Shown: positions 16,783-28,840, counted from the first letter of the stretch. The stretch: 64,000 nt of DNA from Acanthosepion pharaonis (GCA_903632075.3 CAHIKZ030000580.1:1442001-1506000), one strand, 5' to 3'. Notes: a model not told the origin generated them from the sequence alone. Numbers and translations are program-made.

Positions 16783-16785
<3 letters not shown>
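16315..16785. mobile_element. Inverted-end repeat element T, copy 1
   Basis: The left end (16320-16390) and right end (16747-16782) are inverted copies of one another. Outward, the left reads CAGAGGACGCAACGCGTCGG then CTAAGATAAGTTT, and the right reads CGGAGGATGAAAAGCGTTGG then CTCAGATAAGTTT. The interior (TTCCCAAGCCAA, GACATTGAATTGTGTCACTT blocks and others) is also found in copy 2 at 28.1-28.5 kb. There is no coding capacity, so it is non-autonomous. A TA-GATA array flanks the left side and a TC array the right. Confidence 0.65.
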
Positions 16786-16789
<4 letters not shown>

Positions 16790-16824
<35 letters not shown>

Positions 16825-16830
16825 CTTTTT

Positions 16831-16877
<47 letters not shown>

Positions 16878-16878
16878 G
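16790..16878 (+). repeat. TC microsatellite with TA end
   Basis: Two TC arrays split by TTTTTTCTTTTTC, ending in a short TA run. Confidence 0.9.
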
Positions 16879-16917
16879 GCTAAATTTTACAGTTTTCATG
16901 TCCGTTCCTATTATCAG

Positions 16918-16952
16918 ACGTTTCGGCTGTTGTGCTCTATGGCCTTCTTCAC
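16918..16952 (-). repeat. Hammerhead-like phrase (GAAGAAGGC...GCCGAAACGTC)
   Basis: On the minus strand GTGAAGAAGGCC is followed by a loop and CAGCCGAAACGTC. GGC/GCC can form stem II, and GAAAC with a GUC triplet has the hammerhead order. The first core base is G instead of C, and an extra A precedes stem II. Flanked by TC-TA and TA arrays. Confidence 0.35.
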
Positions 16953-17030
16953 GTATTTGTTGATCCAGGTAACCTTCAAGGAATTTCCAAATGAACCTCT
17001 AATTTAATCTACAGCGGTAGACTGTTCTCG

Positions 17031-17031
<1 letters not shown>

Positions 17032-17087
<56 letters not shown>
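17032..17087 (+). repeat. TA microsatellite
   Basis: Pure TA array. Confidence 0.9.
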
Positions 17088-17091
<4 letters not shown>

Positions 17092-17766
17092 GTAAAAAAT
17101 ACAACACTATGTTATGTGGGTATCTTCTGCAATTATAATTCTGTCGTCCCACAGATTTCTCAGCAAAGACTGCTCAGGGTGCTTTTTTGCACTCTTACAA
17201 GTGACTGATTTTGTAATATTATTCTGTAAACGATCTAGTATTTGGAGACTCTTACCTATTAAGCCACCTGGAATGATAAAATACAAAGGCATGAAACCTT
17301 TGTTCATCTATCTCTTTGTTTCTTTTAGTAATTGTTTTGCCTTTTTAGCTCCAGCCAGCAAACCTGATGATAGTTTTAGGTCTGTACCTACCGCTTATGT
17401 CCATAAAGTACATAGAAAAGCGACATATGTTGACTTTATTGTCTTAAGAATGCCTTCACCTGTGAATGAGACACTATTCGGCGGTAATTGAATTTGTGTC
17501 TCCAAAACAGCAAAATAGCAGTGTTTATATTTTGAAAGAAACCGTTTTGATGCACAAGTTTTTAGAGGTGAATGCGTCACTATATTTGCCTATAAACCCC
17601 TACGTCGATTTGCGCGCCTCTTCGTCAGCTTCTCATCCACTTCTGTCAATCTGTTTGTCTTTGTTCTATTTCTGTGGTTGTACTTGCTTAGATGTATTTA
17701 ATGCGTATCCCTGTCCGGTAGTTTCTTTGCTAAGTGCTCTCTCTCTCTCTTTCTCTCTGTGCGTGC

Positions 17767-17769
<3 letters not shown>
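17088..17769. other. Non-coding DNA with overlapping open frames on both strands
   Basis: Frames of 125 codons (+, from 17114) and 66 codons (-) overlap here. Neither shows a recognisable domain. Possibly a decayed mobile element. Confidence 0.3.
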
Positions 17770-17844
<75 letters not shown>

Positions 17845-17852
17845 GTGTGTGT
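17770..17852 (+). repeat. TG microsatellite
   Basis: About 80 bp of TG with one GC step near the end. Confidence 0.9.
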
Positions 17853-18507
17853 TTCTGCATCTAGATGATGAATTGGCCTTATGTCCCTTATTGTCACTTT
17901 AGGTCGTCGGTTCACTGCAATGTTTGATTAAGAAATGTTACAGTGAACACACATGTCAACTCTCTTCGCTCATCTCATATAATTTCCACACAGCGTGCCT
18001 CCGAGCACGCTCTTGTGTGTACAGAATGTAGTGTTCCACGCGTGCGTATATGTACAAGTCTCTTTCGATTGCACGAATGCACACACTCTTTTTGTTTTAT
18101 GTGGACCTTCCTCTTAAATGTCACACCGGATTGTAGCATTGCATCAGTTCCTGTGTCTGTCGCTCGCATATGCGAATAACATCCAAGAATTTGAATATTA
18201 ACTACAAAGTTACAAGCGTGCGTGGTTTAAAAATACCTATGCGATTTCCGTAAATACGCAGTCACACATATGCATTGGCGTAGACTAGGTGTGTGCAAAA
18301 GTTAATGGCGATCACTTTTTTGAAGACTGAATACACAGTTGAAAATATTTATGTATGTGCGTAAAAGCATACATATATGCATATATGTATGATGTCTGCA
18401 ATGTATATATAGTCCTGCTAGGGTTTTACATTCATTTACGCGGGTGTAGGAACGTTTCGCGCCTCGTTTTACATTAAGAGTTTAGTCATTAGGATATAAA
18501 CAAACTG

Positions 18508-18511
<4 letters not shown>

Positions 18512-18543
<32 letters not shown>
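18512..18543 (+). repeat. GATA microsatellite
   Basis: Eight GATA units. Confidence 0.9.
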
Positions 18544-18544
<1 letters not shown>

Positions 18545-18899
18545 TTATGTATGGTGCTTAGTAGTAAAAGTGGTCATGACACAAAACACATGTGATATAA
18601 ATCATAAAACGTTGAGTTCACGACAAAATATTTTTAACAGACATCTAAAGACAAAACATTGAACAATATCAACAAATAAATGACGCATAAACTGCGTGGT
18701 AAAACTCCACACGAAAATATTATATTTGCATTTAAGCGCGCCTTCTCATATTTTTTCAGACATACTCATTTTCCAAACAGCATCAGAAGAAAGGAAAAGG
18801 GTCAAATTTGATAAACAGGCGTTTGCCAGCTTCTTCATAAGCCAGTCAGGACAGATTTCGAGAACTGTTAGGAATAGGAGATTTTCGTTACGATAAGGA

Positions 18900-19800
18900 A
18901 AGAAATTTGTTAGAAAAGAAGAGAGAAGCGATTTGCAATCCAGAAACAGTGGTGACTGAAGTGTGAGTCAGAAATAAACAGCGAGAAAGAAAGTTAAAAC
19001 AATTAGACAGTGAATAAGAGAGAAAAAAAAGAACTCAAGCAAATAATCGAATGAGTAAATAGAAAATGAGATCAATAATGAAATTACATACATTGGGCTT
19101 CGGTACAATCAGGATCAAGAAAGGTAGAGAATATATTCTGAAAATTTACTGATAATTAAGGGAAAACTTTCATAAATTTCTTTTACTCAATTTCAATTTT
19201 AGAAGAAAATAAGAAATTGATCCAGGATAAATTTCTTGCTTTTAATCAATGCGTAATAATCAAACAAGAAAAATGAATTTGATTTTTTATCTCTATCTTG
19301 ATAGCCTACCCATGAATACAAGCTTGTCGATAGCGAGTAATTTTTAGGAGACTTATATCTTTTATATTTTCAACTCTTTCGTTGACCTCTTTAAAATCAA
19401 TTCTCTAATTCACTTACTGTGTTGCCCTCAAGTCTGAGCAATTATTTCCTATAATGAAAGAAACCAAAATATCTATGATTGTTCGTAACATATTCTGCTT
19501 TTGATTTACTAGTGTAAAGGAAGACGTTGAAATATGCAACGTGATTTTTTTTTCTTTTAATTGATATATACGTCTCAGAATTACTTTTAGTGTGGTCGTC
19601 TCCTATATCAATATACTCTTCAAGAAAATAATTAAAATTTCTTTTATTTAACAATGCAATCCATAATAGTGGCTCTTTAACAGATTAAGCTGGTTAAATG
19701 TTAATCATCTTAACAACCGCTTTAGCAACAAACAGTATGGATTTTGATCGGCACGGCCCACCGCTGGTATCCTGTCATTACTCCCAGAATCAGTGAGACA
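18900..19800. other. Non-coding DNA, purine-rich at first
   Basis: 18890-19080 is A/G-rich on the plus strand; the rest is AT-rich. Nothing supported. Confidence 0.4.
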
Positions 19801-19823
19801 TTAAACAATGGATCACGAAGACG

Positions 19824-20145
19824 ATGGCATTAGACGAAGGCCTTTGACAATGTGTGGCATAGTGGGTGCTACACGATCTCTCCAACTATGGCATCACTGG
19901 ATGAGTCTTTTCAGTTATAAAGTAACAGACAAGTTCATAAAAATAGTTGTTAATGTACAGTCTTCCGAGGCCCATGAGATCAATGCTGGCATCCTGCTAG
20001 GCTCATTTCTCAGACCAACTCCCTTTCTGCTTTAAATTAATGCCCTGTTTAAGAATATACTACAATATTTTGGGTATATCTATACAGATGATACAACAGT
20101 ATATTGGTACACCTCCAAAATTCTAGATGACAAGAGCTTGCCGGT
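19824..20145 (+). pseudogene. Non-LTR retrotransposon reverse transcriptase fragment (Jockey/CR1-like)
   Basis: A degenerate copy of the RT palm can be followed across frames. ALDEGL at 19824 stands for the usual A-x-D-x-x-K-A-F-D motif. LSNYGIT follows, then KIVVNVQSSEAHEINAGILL and GSFLRPTPFLL (the G-V-P-Q-G-S-x-L-G-P motif) up to a stop near 20033. INALFKNIL and YIYTDDTTVYWYTSKILDD follow, where YTDD replaces the YADD catalytic motif. Several stops and the loss of the Q in the GVPQGS motif make it non-functional. Both ends are lost. The downstream neighbour is a mariner remnant on the opposite strand. Confidence 0.85.
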
Positions 20146-20339
20146 TCCGACATACCTCTCAATGAAGAAAAACTAGCTAGAGAAAAACCAAACATCGACC
20201 GCTACCTTTAATCAGTACAAGTTGGAAATGTATGAATTCATCGTCTGATTTTATGGAAAGCTCTTAGAATACACAAAGCTTTTCCAAACCTATCAGATAC
20301 CCAACATCACTTTCGAATGCAGAGGGAATTTTCATTTCC

Positions 20340-20620
20340 CTCGGGACTTTTTTCTCTCCACATTGTTGTAAACAATCCATTGTTCATCAGTTCTTTTAAA
20401 ATGCGTCGTTTCTTATGCTTTTTTGTAGAGAATCACAAATGATAATGTTGTCCATTACTTTTTTTCTGTTAAATCGTGAGGCACCTAAACAGTGTTGTGA
20501 TTCACGTATCCAAGTGTTTTTAAATGACTTATAACTTTCATATTAGATACATGGAGTATCTCTGCGATGTCCCACGTCGTATAGCCAGAATTATTTTTAA
20601 TTAGCCTTTCGATTTGCAGT
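20340..20620 (-). pseudogene. Mariner-family transposase fragment
   Basis: Minus-strand reading. QIERLIKNNSGYTTWDIAEI and LHVSNMKVISHLKTLGYVNH form the second helix-turn-helix of the DNA-binding domain. VPHDLTEKK (the mariner WVPHELT motif) follows. After a frameshift, TDEQWIVYNNVERKK stands for the catalytic TGDEKW-I-x-Y-x-N block. The first catalytic Asp is retained as DEQW, but stops and frameshifts occur and the remaining catalytic residues (D,D34D type) are absent. Transposase binds terminal inverted repeats for cut-and-paste transposition. None were identified around this copy. Confidence 0.8.
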
Positions 20621-20649
20621 TATTAATAAGAAGAGTTGAAATTAATACA

Positions 20650-21699
20650 TGCAAGATTTCACAGTTCTAGCATCACTCATTCATAGTCAGCCTATGAACT
20701 TTTCAGCCTACACCCGTAGTTTAAGAAAATTCTTTTATTCTATACGATTTTATGAAACTTAGTAGAATGAAAAAATTACTTTTATATTACATTAGAAGCA
20801 GTTTTTTTAGTTAAATGATACTTAATGCGTTTAATACATTTCTTTTATTTATTCTTTTTTTCATTTTCATATCCCTTTGATGTCATAAAATATCTAATTG
20901 CATTCAATGCGTGTTTTTTTAATCATTCTGAATTGAGTTATTGAATTATCATTTTACTATTCAAAGTAGTCAAAGATAGTAATTCGGAATTATTTCACTT
21001 TTAAACATACATACCAAAAATAATATAGCAGTTGCTAAAATTTAAAAAAAAAAAACAAGACAAAACACGGTTGAAAATGGCATTAAACTTTACATTTTTC
21101 GAATTTTCAAATTTTTTTTTTACGAACAGCAACTGAGTGAATTTCAAAATTGCACTGAAAAATTACAAGTAATTTTTTTTAAACAAATATTGAATCGAAA
21201 TTTTTCTCTCTGTTAGGAAAATTTATTTTTTGAGTTTTATTGAATAATTTTTGGTAAGATTCTGGACGATTTTTCCGTATTTTCCTACTTGATATTGCGT
21301 ATTTTTTTTTTTTTTTTTTTTACTGAAATAACACCTTCATGATTTTTTCTTTATGTAACAGTAAAATGATTGGCAAAAAAACCCAAATTAATAAGTACAC
21401 CCGAGATATCGAAATGGGGAGGGAGTGAAATTGACCCCCAAAGAATTTTTCTGATAAAATAACCCATTTGCTATACAATTAATTTATTAATGAATAAGTA
21501 CTTTGGCATATTTCATTAATGTTATGGCGTCAAGATAAAAATCATATTCTTTCACAATAACAAAATCTACATTAAGGAGACAAAAAGTAATTCATGTTAA
21601 GCGTCTGAATGATTGATTTAAATTTCATTCTTTTCTGTGACGCCGGATCATCGGTGAAACATGTCAAGGTATTTTTTCAAAATTATCATACATTTTCAG

Positions 21700-21700
<1 letters not shown>
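20650..21700. other. AT-rich non-coding DNA
   Basis: T-rich and A-rich runs (T run at 21304-21322), no supported gene. Confidence 0.45.

Positions 21701-21746
<46 letters not shown>
21701..21746 (+). repeat. GATA microsatellite
   Basis: Eleven GATA units. Confidence 0.9.
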
Positions 21747-22337
21747 GTGTAGACTACCCGAGAGAGATATATGCAATAGCTTAGGCAAATAAGGCTGAAA
21801 TGAAGATGAGCAGACAAAATAAAAAATAAACCTAGCGTTAAAAGAATAAAACTAAACTAAGAAAAAATATAATTATTCGATGTAGCGAATGTTAAAAATG
21901 CTTTAGATTTATCGATACATGTAAAGGTGACAGAGAAAAGCAAGTGAAATAAAATAACTTGAACTAAAGAATAAAAAGATGATACAAATGCAGAGAAGAA
22001 TCCTGTAAAAAAAAAAAAGAAAGCCAGACTGTCAAGAAAATGAATTGGAGAAACATTATAACTTGCGTCGTCCGTTGCTATTGTGCAAATTGTGCTCTTT
22101 TAATTTTGTGTTCGTTGGCGCCATCTTTTCTTTCACATCGCCATACCCTTGCTTTGACCCTCGAATGACTGATACGTGCGTTAATTAGTGATAATTAATC
22201 TTATACAATAAAACTGTGATTGAATGAGAAAAAAATGGCCAGGGAGACAAATGAAGCTCTTTTGTTATTCGCCTTTTCCAAGTGCTTTTTCTTTTTATTT
22301 AGTTTTTCCTTGTCTATTCGAAATGTGAAGAAGAAGA

Positions 22338-22385
<48 letters not shown>
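22338..22385 (+). repeat. TTA trinucleotide array
   Basis: About sixteen TTA units. Confidence 0.9.
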
Positions 22386-22387
<2 letters not shown>

Positions 22388-23020
22388 ATGAACGAAACGC
22401 GATAAAGCTCGAAACTGAATATGTAAGAGACAAATTGCGAGTAAGAGAAATAAATGTTAAGATACGGAAAAGTAACTGAAGACTGAAGTCTCCTACCAAT
22501 AAGATATGATGCGTTGGCGTTGGAGATCTTTGATTATTTTTATAAAATATTTATAATATTTGAAGAGAAAAATGCGCACGATAAATTACGTTATTTGAAA
22601 TGTCCAGGAAATAGAATATTAGAAAATAATTAAATGAATATTTGGCTGGGTTCGGAAACAATGAAAATATAGCAATTTATCTTTCTGTTTAACAGATGAA
22701 TGAGCTTCATTTTGATGTCTTTTATAATATGCATGCAAATTTGTATGTATGACTAATTCTAATCCTCTCTCACTCTGTCTTTTTCTCAGTCTGTTTATAT
22801 CTATCTAGCTATCTCTAAATTTTATTTATTTCAGAAATACCACTCTTTATATCTCTCTTGCCTCTCTTAAGTAATCAATGATTCTCCTATCATCGCTTAT
22901 TCGCAGCGGCTCCATAGCGAATCCAATATTTAAGCCACCGGCGCTTACTTCCTGTTTTCATTTCCTTTATCCGGATTCTATCACTTGCATTTCGCGCCTA
23001 TCTCTTTCAAAATCCATATA

Positions 23021-23024
<4 letters not shown>

Positions 23025-23102
<78 letters not shown>
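23025..23102 (+). repeat. Compound TA then TG microsatellite
   Basis: TA run followed directly by about 40 bp of TG. Confidence 0.9.
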
Positions 23103-23103
<1 letters not shown>

Positions 23104-23337
23104 CAGAGAAAGAAAGATAGGAGGAGTGAGAGAGAGAGTTTATGGGATTTGAAGAGAAGTTACCAGTCTCCATAACACATTTTAGTGTATTCAGAAAGCT
23201 CAAAGTATTTATAAAACGTCGTCATTAAAATATTTGTCTAAGAACAAAATCGTGTTAAAATCTTGAAATGAAATCCTTAAATGCCACACAGTTTACTGAT
23301 TTCATTTTAAATCATATCATTTATTCTCCTCTTATCC

Positions 23338-23440
23338 GTGGAAAACAACATTTTGTACTTAGTAGTGTCAAATCAGAATTTACATAAATATGTAAGTTTT
23401 GATTTGACACTAATAATTACAAAATGTTGTTTTCCATGGT
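23338..23440. repeat. Imperfect palindrome
   Basis: TGGAAAACAACATTTTGTA, AGTGTCAAATCA and AATTTACAT on the left are mirrored on the right with several mismatches, around an 8-bp AT centre. Arms about 46 bp. Foldback repeat of unknown family. Confidence 0.6.
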
Positions 23441-24361
23441 TAGACAGGACTCTTTTTCTTTTCAAAGTAAATCTTATAAACGCCTTAGCGATGAGGCCAA
23501 TTCGCAAGTCAGTATTTAATTTCAATTAAGATAGGCGACTGATTTGCTCAGTATATTTCCGCTGAAATCGGATTGTATCTTATAAGCTCTTGTCTCTTCT
23601 GTGCCATAAAATACGATAATTTTATTTGGTGTAATTCATCTACCGAGTCAAATACAAAGTAAATTATAACCAAATCTATTCGGCCAAAGACTCGTACAAT
23701 TTCCTCTCGGCATGTGCACTGGATAGTGCTTTGATCCATGTCAGTTCAATATCAGATTCAATGAGTCAGAAACTAAAGACCGAATTTTTGCTTGTCTCTT
23801 TTTACTTAGCTTTGCCAGACACTGAATAATAGTTTCTGTTTTGAATGACTGTTGTTCAAGTTAAACAAGGCAATAGTGAAGATGTAAAATAAGGTTTTGC
23901 AGAAGACGTTTTTCTCAAATAATGTTGGATGAATGCCTGAAGGAGTCGACTAAAGATGATAATGTTACTGACAATTATGATGACTGAAGGTATGACTCAA
24001 GTGAACACTGGAAAAATCTTGCTTCAGTTGAGTGATTTCAGCTACACGGTCTTTCTGGTATAAACTGTATTCATATAAAAAATATTAATATCTACTTCTG
24101 TTTCATGTGTCCGTTAAAAAGCGTCTCAACATCGGCTAATTCAAAATATCAACTGTTTTATGGTCAATAATATGAATACATACTTAATAGCCGTTTTCAA
24201 AATATTGGCGACCCAAGAAAGACTGTCAAAGTTTCAATCCATTTTAGACTGTTCAATACTTCAAAGCATCAGATAAATTAATATTCAATCATTTGAAGTA
24301 ATTTTTCTCCCCATTTGGATAAATATTTTAAAGAAACATGCAGGCTGATTTCATTACTTTG

Positions 24362-24615
24362 AAATGTCTTTTTTATCCAAGAAGAATACGATGGACAGAA
24401 CATGTGAGCACTGAAGAAGTTTTTAAAGAAAATCAGAATAAAAATGGAACATATACTTACAATCAGAACGAGACATTTAAAATTTATGTGACATATAATG
24501 AGGAATGGACTAGACAATTTAGCACCGACAGAACATATTGGAGGTGAAAGAGAAGCCAGGAGATGCAGCGAGTAAACTACTTAATTAATTTTTATGAATG
24601 AATGACAGATGAACA
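24362..24615 (+). pseudogene. RTE-type LINE C-terminal fragment
   Basis: IRWTEHVSTEEVFKE (from about 24387) matches the LRIPWTEHVSNEEVL block found near the C-terminus of RTE/BovB-like non-LTR retrotransposon polyproteins. Weaker matches continue in the order expected: a region standing for the LGHIMRKEGLENL stretch, then RSQEMQRVNYLINFYE for the GRQRVTYLTSLCEW stretch. A stop separates the last two. Without its RT domain it is a 5'-truncated relic. Confidence 0.6.
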
Positions 24616-25124
24616 ATGAGGAGATGATAATGAATGAAAATTTACTTAGAGTAAAAAAAGGCAGAAAATATCAAGTCCCATGATTACCGTAGTCTTGAAA
24701 AGATTTGGCGCATAAAAGAAAACTACTTTTAATCAGAGATTATTTCCTATTTGAAACTCAAATGAAATTTCACTTCCATGGCAATATATGAACGTGCTAC
24801 TTAATCAATAAAACATTCATTTTAGCTAATTACATATTTATGAAAAAGAAGAATTAATTACGCACAAGTATACATGTATAACATGACAACCAAATTTTGC
24901 GTTTTCATTAGTGCATATATTTGCATTCGTATCAAATCAGACTAAATTACGTTCTGTATGACTATCAGTCATTTAGAACAATCTTATAATAGGTCCGACA
25001 CGGCGGAACATGTAACAAAGTCTGAGAATTGAGGTCGTACTTAGAAATCAGTAATCGCCAAAGAGAAACGAAATCAAAGAAACTCTTTTTATCTACAAAT
25101 CAAGGAAAATTAAATCAACTGGAC

Positions 25125-25688
25125 ACTTTTTCATTTTATTTCGTTATTTTGTCAATTCCTATTTTCTCTCCATCTTGTTATTTTCTCCTTCATCAACTTC
25201 TGCATCTTTGCTATTTCTCTGTAAAACTTTTTCTTGTTTCCATTTCTCTTTTTCTTTCCTATTTCAAATTCATTTTCTTTCTTTTCGTCTCATTCTTCAT
25301 TTTTCTTTCTTTCTTCTTTTAATCAACCTTTCTATTTACACTTTTATCTCTTCTCTTCCTTCTCCCTTTTTTTTCTCTCATTGCTTTTATTTCTCTCTTC
25401 TGTTTATTTTATCTGAAAAAAAGCTTTGTCTAAGTTCACTTAGACAAAACTTTTTTCAGTTCAGATTTAATTCCAATTTCTCTCCTTTATTTTTCAAACC
25501 GTTGGTTCCCACCCTTTTTTAACGTTTACTCTCCCTTGCCTACTCTCTATCCCCCCCCATTATACTTTCTCTTCTTCATTCCTATCTATACTAGAAGCTT
25601 TTTCCATTAATTCCCTTTGTCCTTCTCCCTTTTTCTACTCTGTTTCTTCTTTTTCTCTAGTATTTCTTCTCTCTCTCTCTCTCTTGCC

Positions 25689-25730
<42 letters not shown>
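25125..25730 (+). repeat. Pyrimidine-rich strand ending in TC and CA arrays
   Basis: About 600 bp dominated by T and C (TTTCTT, CTTTTT words), ending in TC arrays (25671-25708) and a CA run (25708-25730). Long Phe/Leu/Ser frames here are compositional. Confidence 0.7.
25417..25456. repeat. Short palindrome
   Basis: AAAAAAGCTTTGTCTAAG and CTTAGACAAAACTTTTTT arms around TTCA, two mismatches, within the pyrimidine-rich region. Confidence 0.55.
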
Positions 25731-25886
25731 ATCATTTAATCTATCTCTCGTTCTATCTATGCTTGATAATACGGAAATTTAACCAAGCATAAAATTAAAC
25801 CTTATACTTCTCTTTCTGATTACTGCCCCTGTGTCCCTGCAATATCTTTAAAGTCAGCACAAATTCCACTCACCATCTACTTTCAA

Positions 25887-25889
<3 letters not shown>

Positions 25890-25944
<55 letters not shown>
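25890..25944 (+). repeat. TC microsatellite
   Basis: Pure TC array. Confidence 0.9.
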
Positions 25945-25945
<1 letters not shown>

Positions 25946-26487
25946 CTCAAATTCACCTTGCCGGGGGCTCTGATGTTTCGAATCCACATTATATTCACTA
26001 TTACAGGTTTGTGACGTCAGTAAGGTGCCGACAACCCAAATCTCGTCTAATCACGTTGGGAGAGAGTGTTTAAAGCAATAACGGATATAGAGGAAGTCGG
26101 CTTCAGAAGCTTGCCGATGCGTTTGTCGCCTCGTCTTCATTTTGATTGATATTAAATTGGACGCAGGACTTCAAATGGGATCGAAATTAAGTGCTTGGTA
26201 GTATTGGCTTTGCTCTTGTTAGGTTTCTTTGCTGTTGACAGAAACCAGCTTCTGGCTTCATTTTGTCTCTTTTCCTCTGAAAGTACTTCTCTGATTGCAG
26301 ATATAAGTAGATAAGTGAGTGAGTAGAGCATTTTCTTTACGACACCAACGTGCATATGTGTGGAGATGGAGATAAAAATAAAGCAATCGAGATATTTTTT
26401 GTGGTTTAGTTTCCTGTTATTGCCTATCTGCCACAAAGATTTCTTTAATTTTATCTTATATTTTTTGCAGTATCGTGAACGTCTAGA

Positions 26488-26491
26488 TTAC

Positions 26492-26523
<32 letters not shown>
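26488..26523 (+). repeat. TTA trinucleotide array
   Basis: Twelve TTA units. Confidence 0.9.
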
Positions 26524-26689
26524 GTTTTCTACATACAGGAATTAATCCAGGATTTATTTTTGTTTTTCTGCATTCAAGATTTGATCCTGGTTAAATTAAT
26601 CAGCTGACATCAACGGTGTTGTGTTGAATTTATATTATTTCTATATCTTAAGGTATTACATATTAATAAAATCTGTTGTGAAAAATCGA

Positions 26690-26975
26690 ATTAAATTCGA
26701 TGGCATGTTCATCCAATCGAGCTCATTTGCCGCTTGCTTCTTCAGAAACTCTCTTATCGAATATCATGTAATGTTTGATTGTTGTAATCGAAGCATTCAC
26801 GGTACATAAGTTTTTACCATTAGCAACAACATTCTTGTGTAGATTCTTGTGCTATTCGTCTCTCAAGTTTCTGATACATCAAACAGACACTGGGGTTAGC
26901 TTGCATGAACGACCTGGACGCTTCTCAACAATGACTTTCCTAGGTTTCTTTCAAATTTACACAAGAAATTTGGCA
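26690..26975 (-). pseudogene. Possible Tc1-like transposase N-terminal remnant
   Basis: Minus-strand VEKRPGRSCKLTP resembles the GRPRKLTP (AT-hook/GRPR-like) linker between the two helix-turn-helix motifs of Tc1-type transposases. It is followed by about 60 residues with two stops where the second helix-turn-helix should be (IRNLRDE, then HKNLHKNVVANGKNLCTVN). No catalytic DDE residues are seen. This is a weak call from motif shape. Confidence 0.3.
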
Positions 26976-27301
26976 ACTTAACATCAGTTTATCAGCCATT
27001 TTTGATAGCCTTCGTTCTGTTTGTGAAAATAAATAATACGTTCCTTAAAACCATGAGGGTTCTTTTCCATTTGGAGCTATTTTTAAGAGATACAGTGAAA
27101 ACTATCTTTATAAAAACTGTTTTAATATTGTATGATTTATTTCAGTTCTAATTTACTTCAATTTCCTCCAAGAAAAATCAATTTTGGTTAAATAATTTAC
27201 TTTACTATATAAAATGAAATAAACTTATTTCGAGGGAGTTTTTTCGACTTCTATACATTAATTTTTGTTGACTGCAGAATTTAAATGCTATGAATTTAGT
27301 A

Positions 27302-27341
27302 ATAATTTATACCCACTAATAATTTATACCCACTAATATCT
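27302..27341 (+). repeat. Tandem duplication, 19-bp unit
   Basis: AATAATTTATACCCACT appears twice in a row. Confidence 0.6.
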
Positions 27342-28063
27342 GTTTTAATTGCATAATGTTCCACTAGAATTAATAAAGTTCAAGTACGTTTCACTTGGTA
27401 AAAGATTAGCTTTTTATTTTTAAAAATACTGAACCTATGAACATTTATAGGTGATACAATAAATAAATGAATATGTAGTTAAGAGAAACGAAACACATAT
27501 GTCTGTCTTCTTTTACCATTCTTTTGTCGTATTCTTTAGATGAATACTTACTCAAAGAAGAAATATACATAAAAAACACTTTCACAAACCTCCAGTATTG
27601 TTATTATTTCATACACAATGCTAAGAGAGTACCCATACAAAATATGCAAATTCCCTCCACCAAAAAAATGATATTATTAACAACAATAACAATAAAAAAC
27701 AGTACAGTATACTACCTACTAACTCCGTCACATCCATTATCCAAAACAATTTATCCAATCTAAACAACATCTCAATAATTACAACCACTTCTAAAACTAT
27801 TATGGAGATGATCAGAACCAAAAATAACTATAACAATAACAATTCTAATGCAGGGATATATATATAAAATAAACCATTACAACTGCTCTTCACAATTCTT
27901 ATCTATGAGCACAAAAGGGATCTTATCGACAACAATTTATCAAATACATTAGTTATACATAGAAATAAATTCAACCACAACTTTGATCTAAAGAATGCCA
28001 CTCTTATTAAGTAACATAATTAGGAAGAAAATTCTCGAGAGTGTCGCTATTGTATTTTATCAA
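27342..28063. other. AT-rich non-coding DNA
   Basis: A/C-rich plus strand at 27560-27880 gives open frames with no recognisable domain. Nothing supported. Confidence 0.4.
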
Positions 28064-28520
28064 AATATAAATCTGAGCCCCGGATTTTTTCCAATATCTG
28101 AAAAAATTACTTCTTTCCCAAGCCAACACACGATTACAAAAATGTTAAAAAAATTAAAAGAAAACAGTTAAATTCATAACCTATCATTTAAAATAAATAT
28201 AAAATAATTCCAAATTAAAATAATTTAAATACTAATTTGCATTTTATAAAAATATAGGAACATCATTTACTCACTTTCGTTTATTAAACATTGAATTGTG
28301 TCACTTCGGATCCTTTATAGATTGCCTAGACTTTTAGGTTAAGCTGATTAATACTTATGAGCGTTGTTAACTTTAAAAATTTTGAAAAACCAACATTTTT
28401 GCTCTTATATATAAATAAGTGTTTCAAAATAAAATCCTTGCAGTTTCCTTGATAAATTCTCACAGAGGACGAAACGCGTTGGTTAAGATGAATTTATTTT
28501 TTGTCCTTTTACAGATATGT
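28064..28520. mobile_element. Inverted-end repeat element T, copy 2
   Basis: About 450 bp collinear with 16390-16785, including TTCTTTCCCAAGCCAACA, AACATTGAATTGTGTCACTT and AGAGGACGAAACGCGTTGG. Its right end continues TTTTTTGTCCTTTTACAGAT, the mirror of the outer left end of copy 1. This extends the shared inverted end to about 60 bp. The left inverted end is missing here. Confidence 0.65.
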
Positions 28521-28553
28521 TCTATCTGAAATTTTAAACACACACACACATAC

Positions 28554-28676
28554 AGGGTTTATTGAAAGGTAACTCCTTATTTTATGTATGATGCACTCTT
28601 CCGTCTTCTCGAAATTATAGTTCGACGGGAGAGTCCATCATACATAAAATAGGGAGTTACTTTTCAATCACCTTGT
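28554..28676. mobile_element. MITE-like palindrome
   Basis: Two inverted arms of about 46 bp (28554-28600 and 28631-28676; key string ATTTTATGTATGATG and mirror CATCATACATAAAAT, plus TAACTCC/GGAGTTA) surround a 30-bp centre. Few mismatches. There is no coding potential. The shape is that of a minimal terminal-inverted-repeat transposon. Confidence 0.6.
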
Positions 28677-28680
28677 ATGC

Positions 28681-28768
<88 letters not shown>
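28681..28768 (+). repeat. Compound TA then TG microsatellite
   Basis: Starts a few bases after the MITE-like palindrome. Confidence 0.9.
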
Positions 28769-28772
<4 letters not shown>

Positions 28773-28807
28773 AAATCACTAGTAATTTTCATATCACTTT
28801 CTCTCTG

Positions 28808-28809
<2 letters not shown>

Positions 28810-28840
<31 letters not shown>
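28810..28840 (+). repeat. TA microsatellite
   Basis: Pure TA array. Confidence 0.85.

Noticed and set aside
17107..17491. 125-codon plus frame and overlapping minus frame
   Set aside because: Neither shows a motif I can tie to a family, and they overlap on opposite strands.
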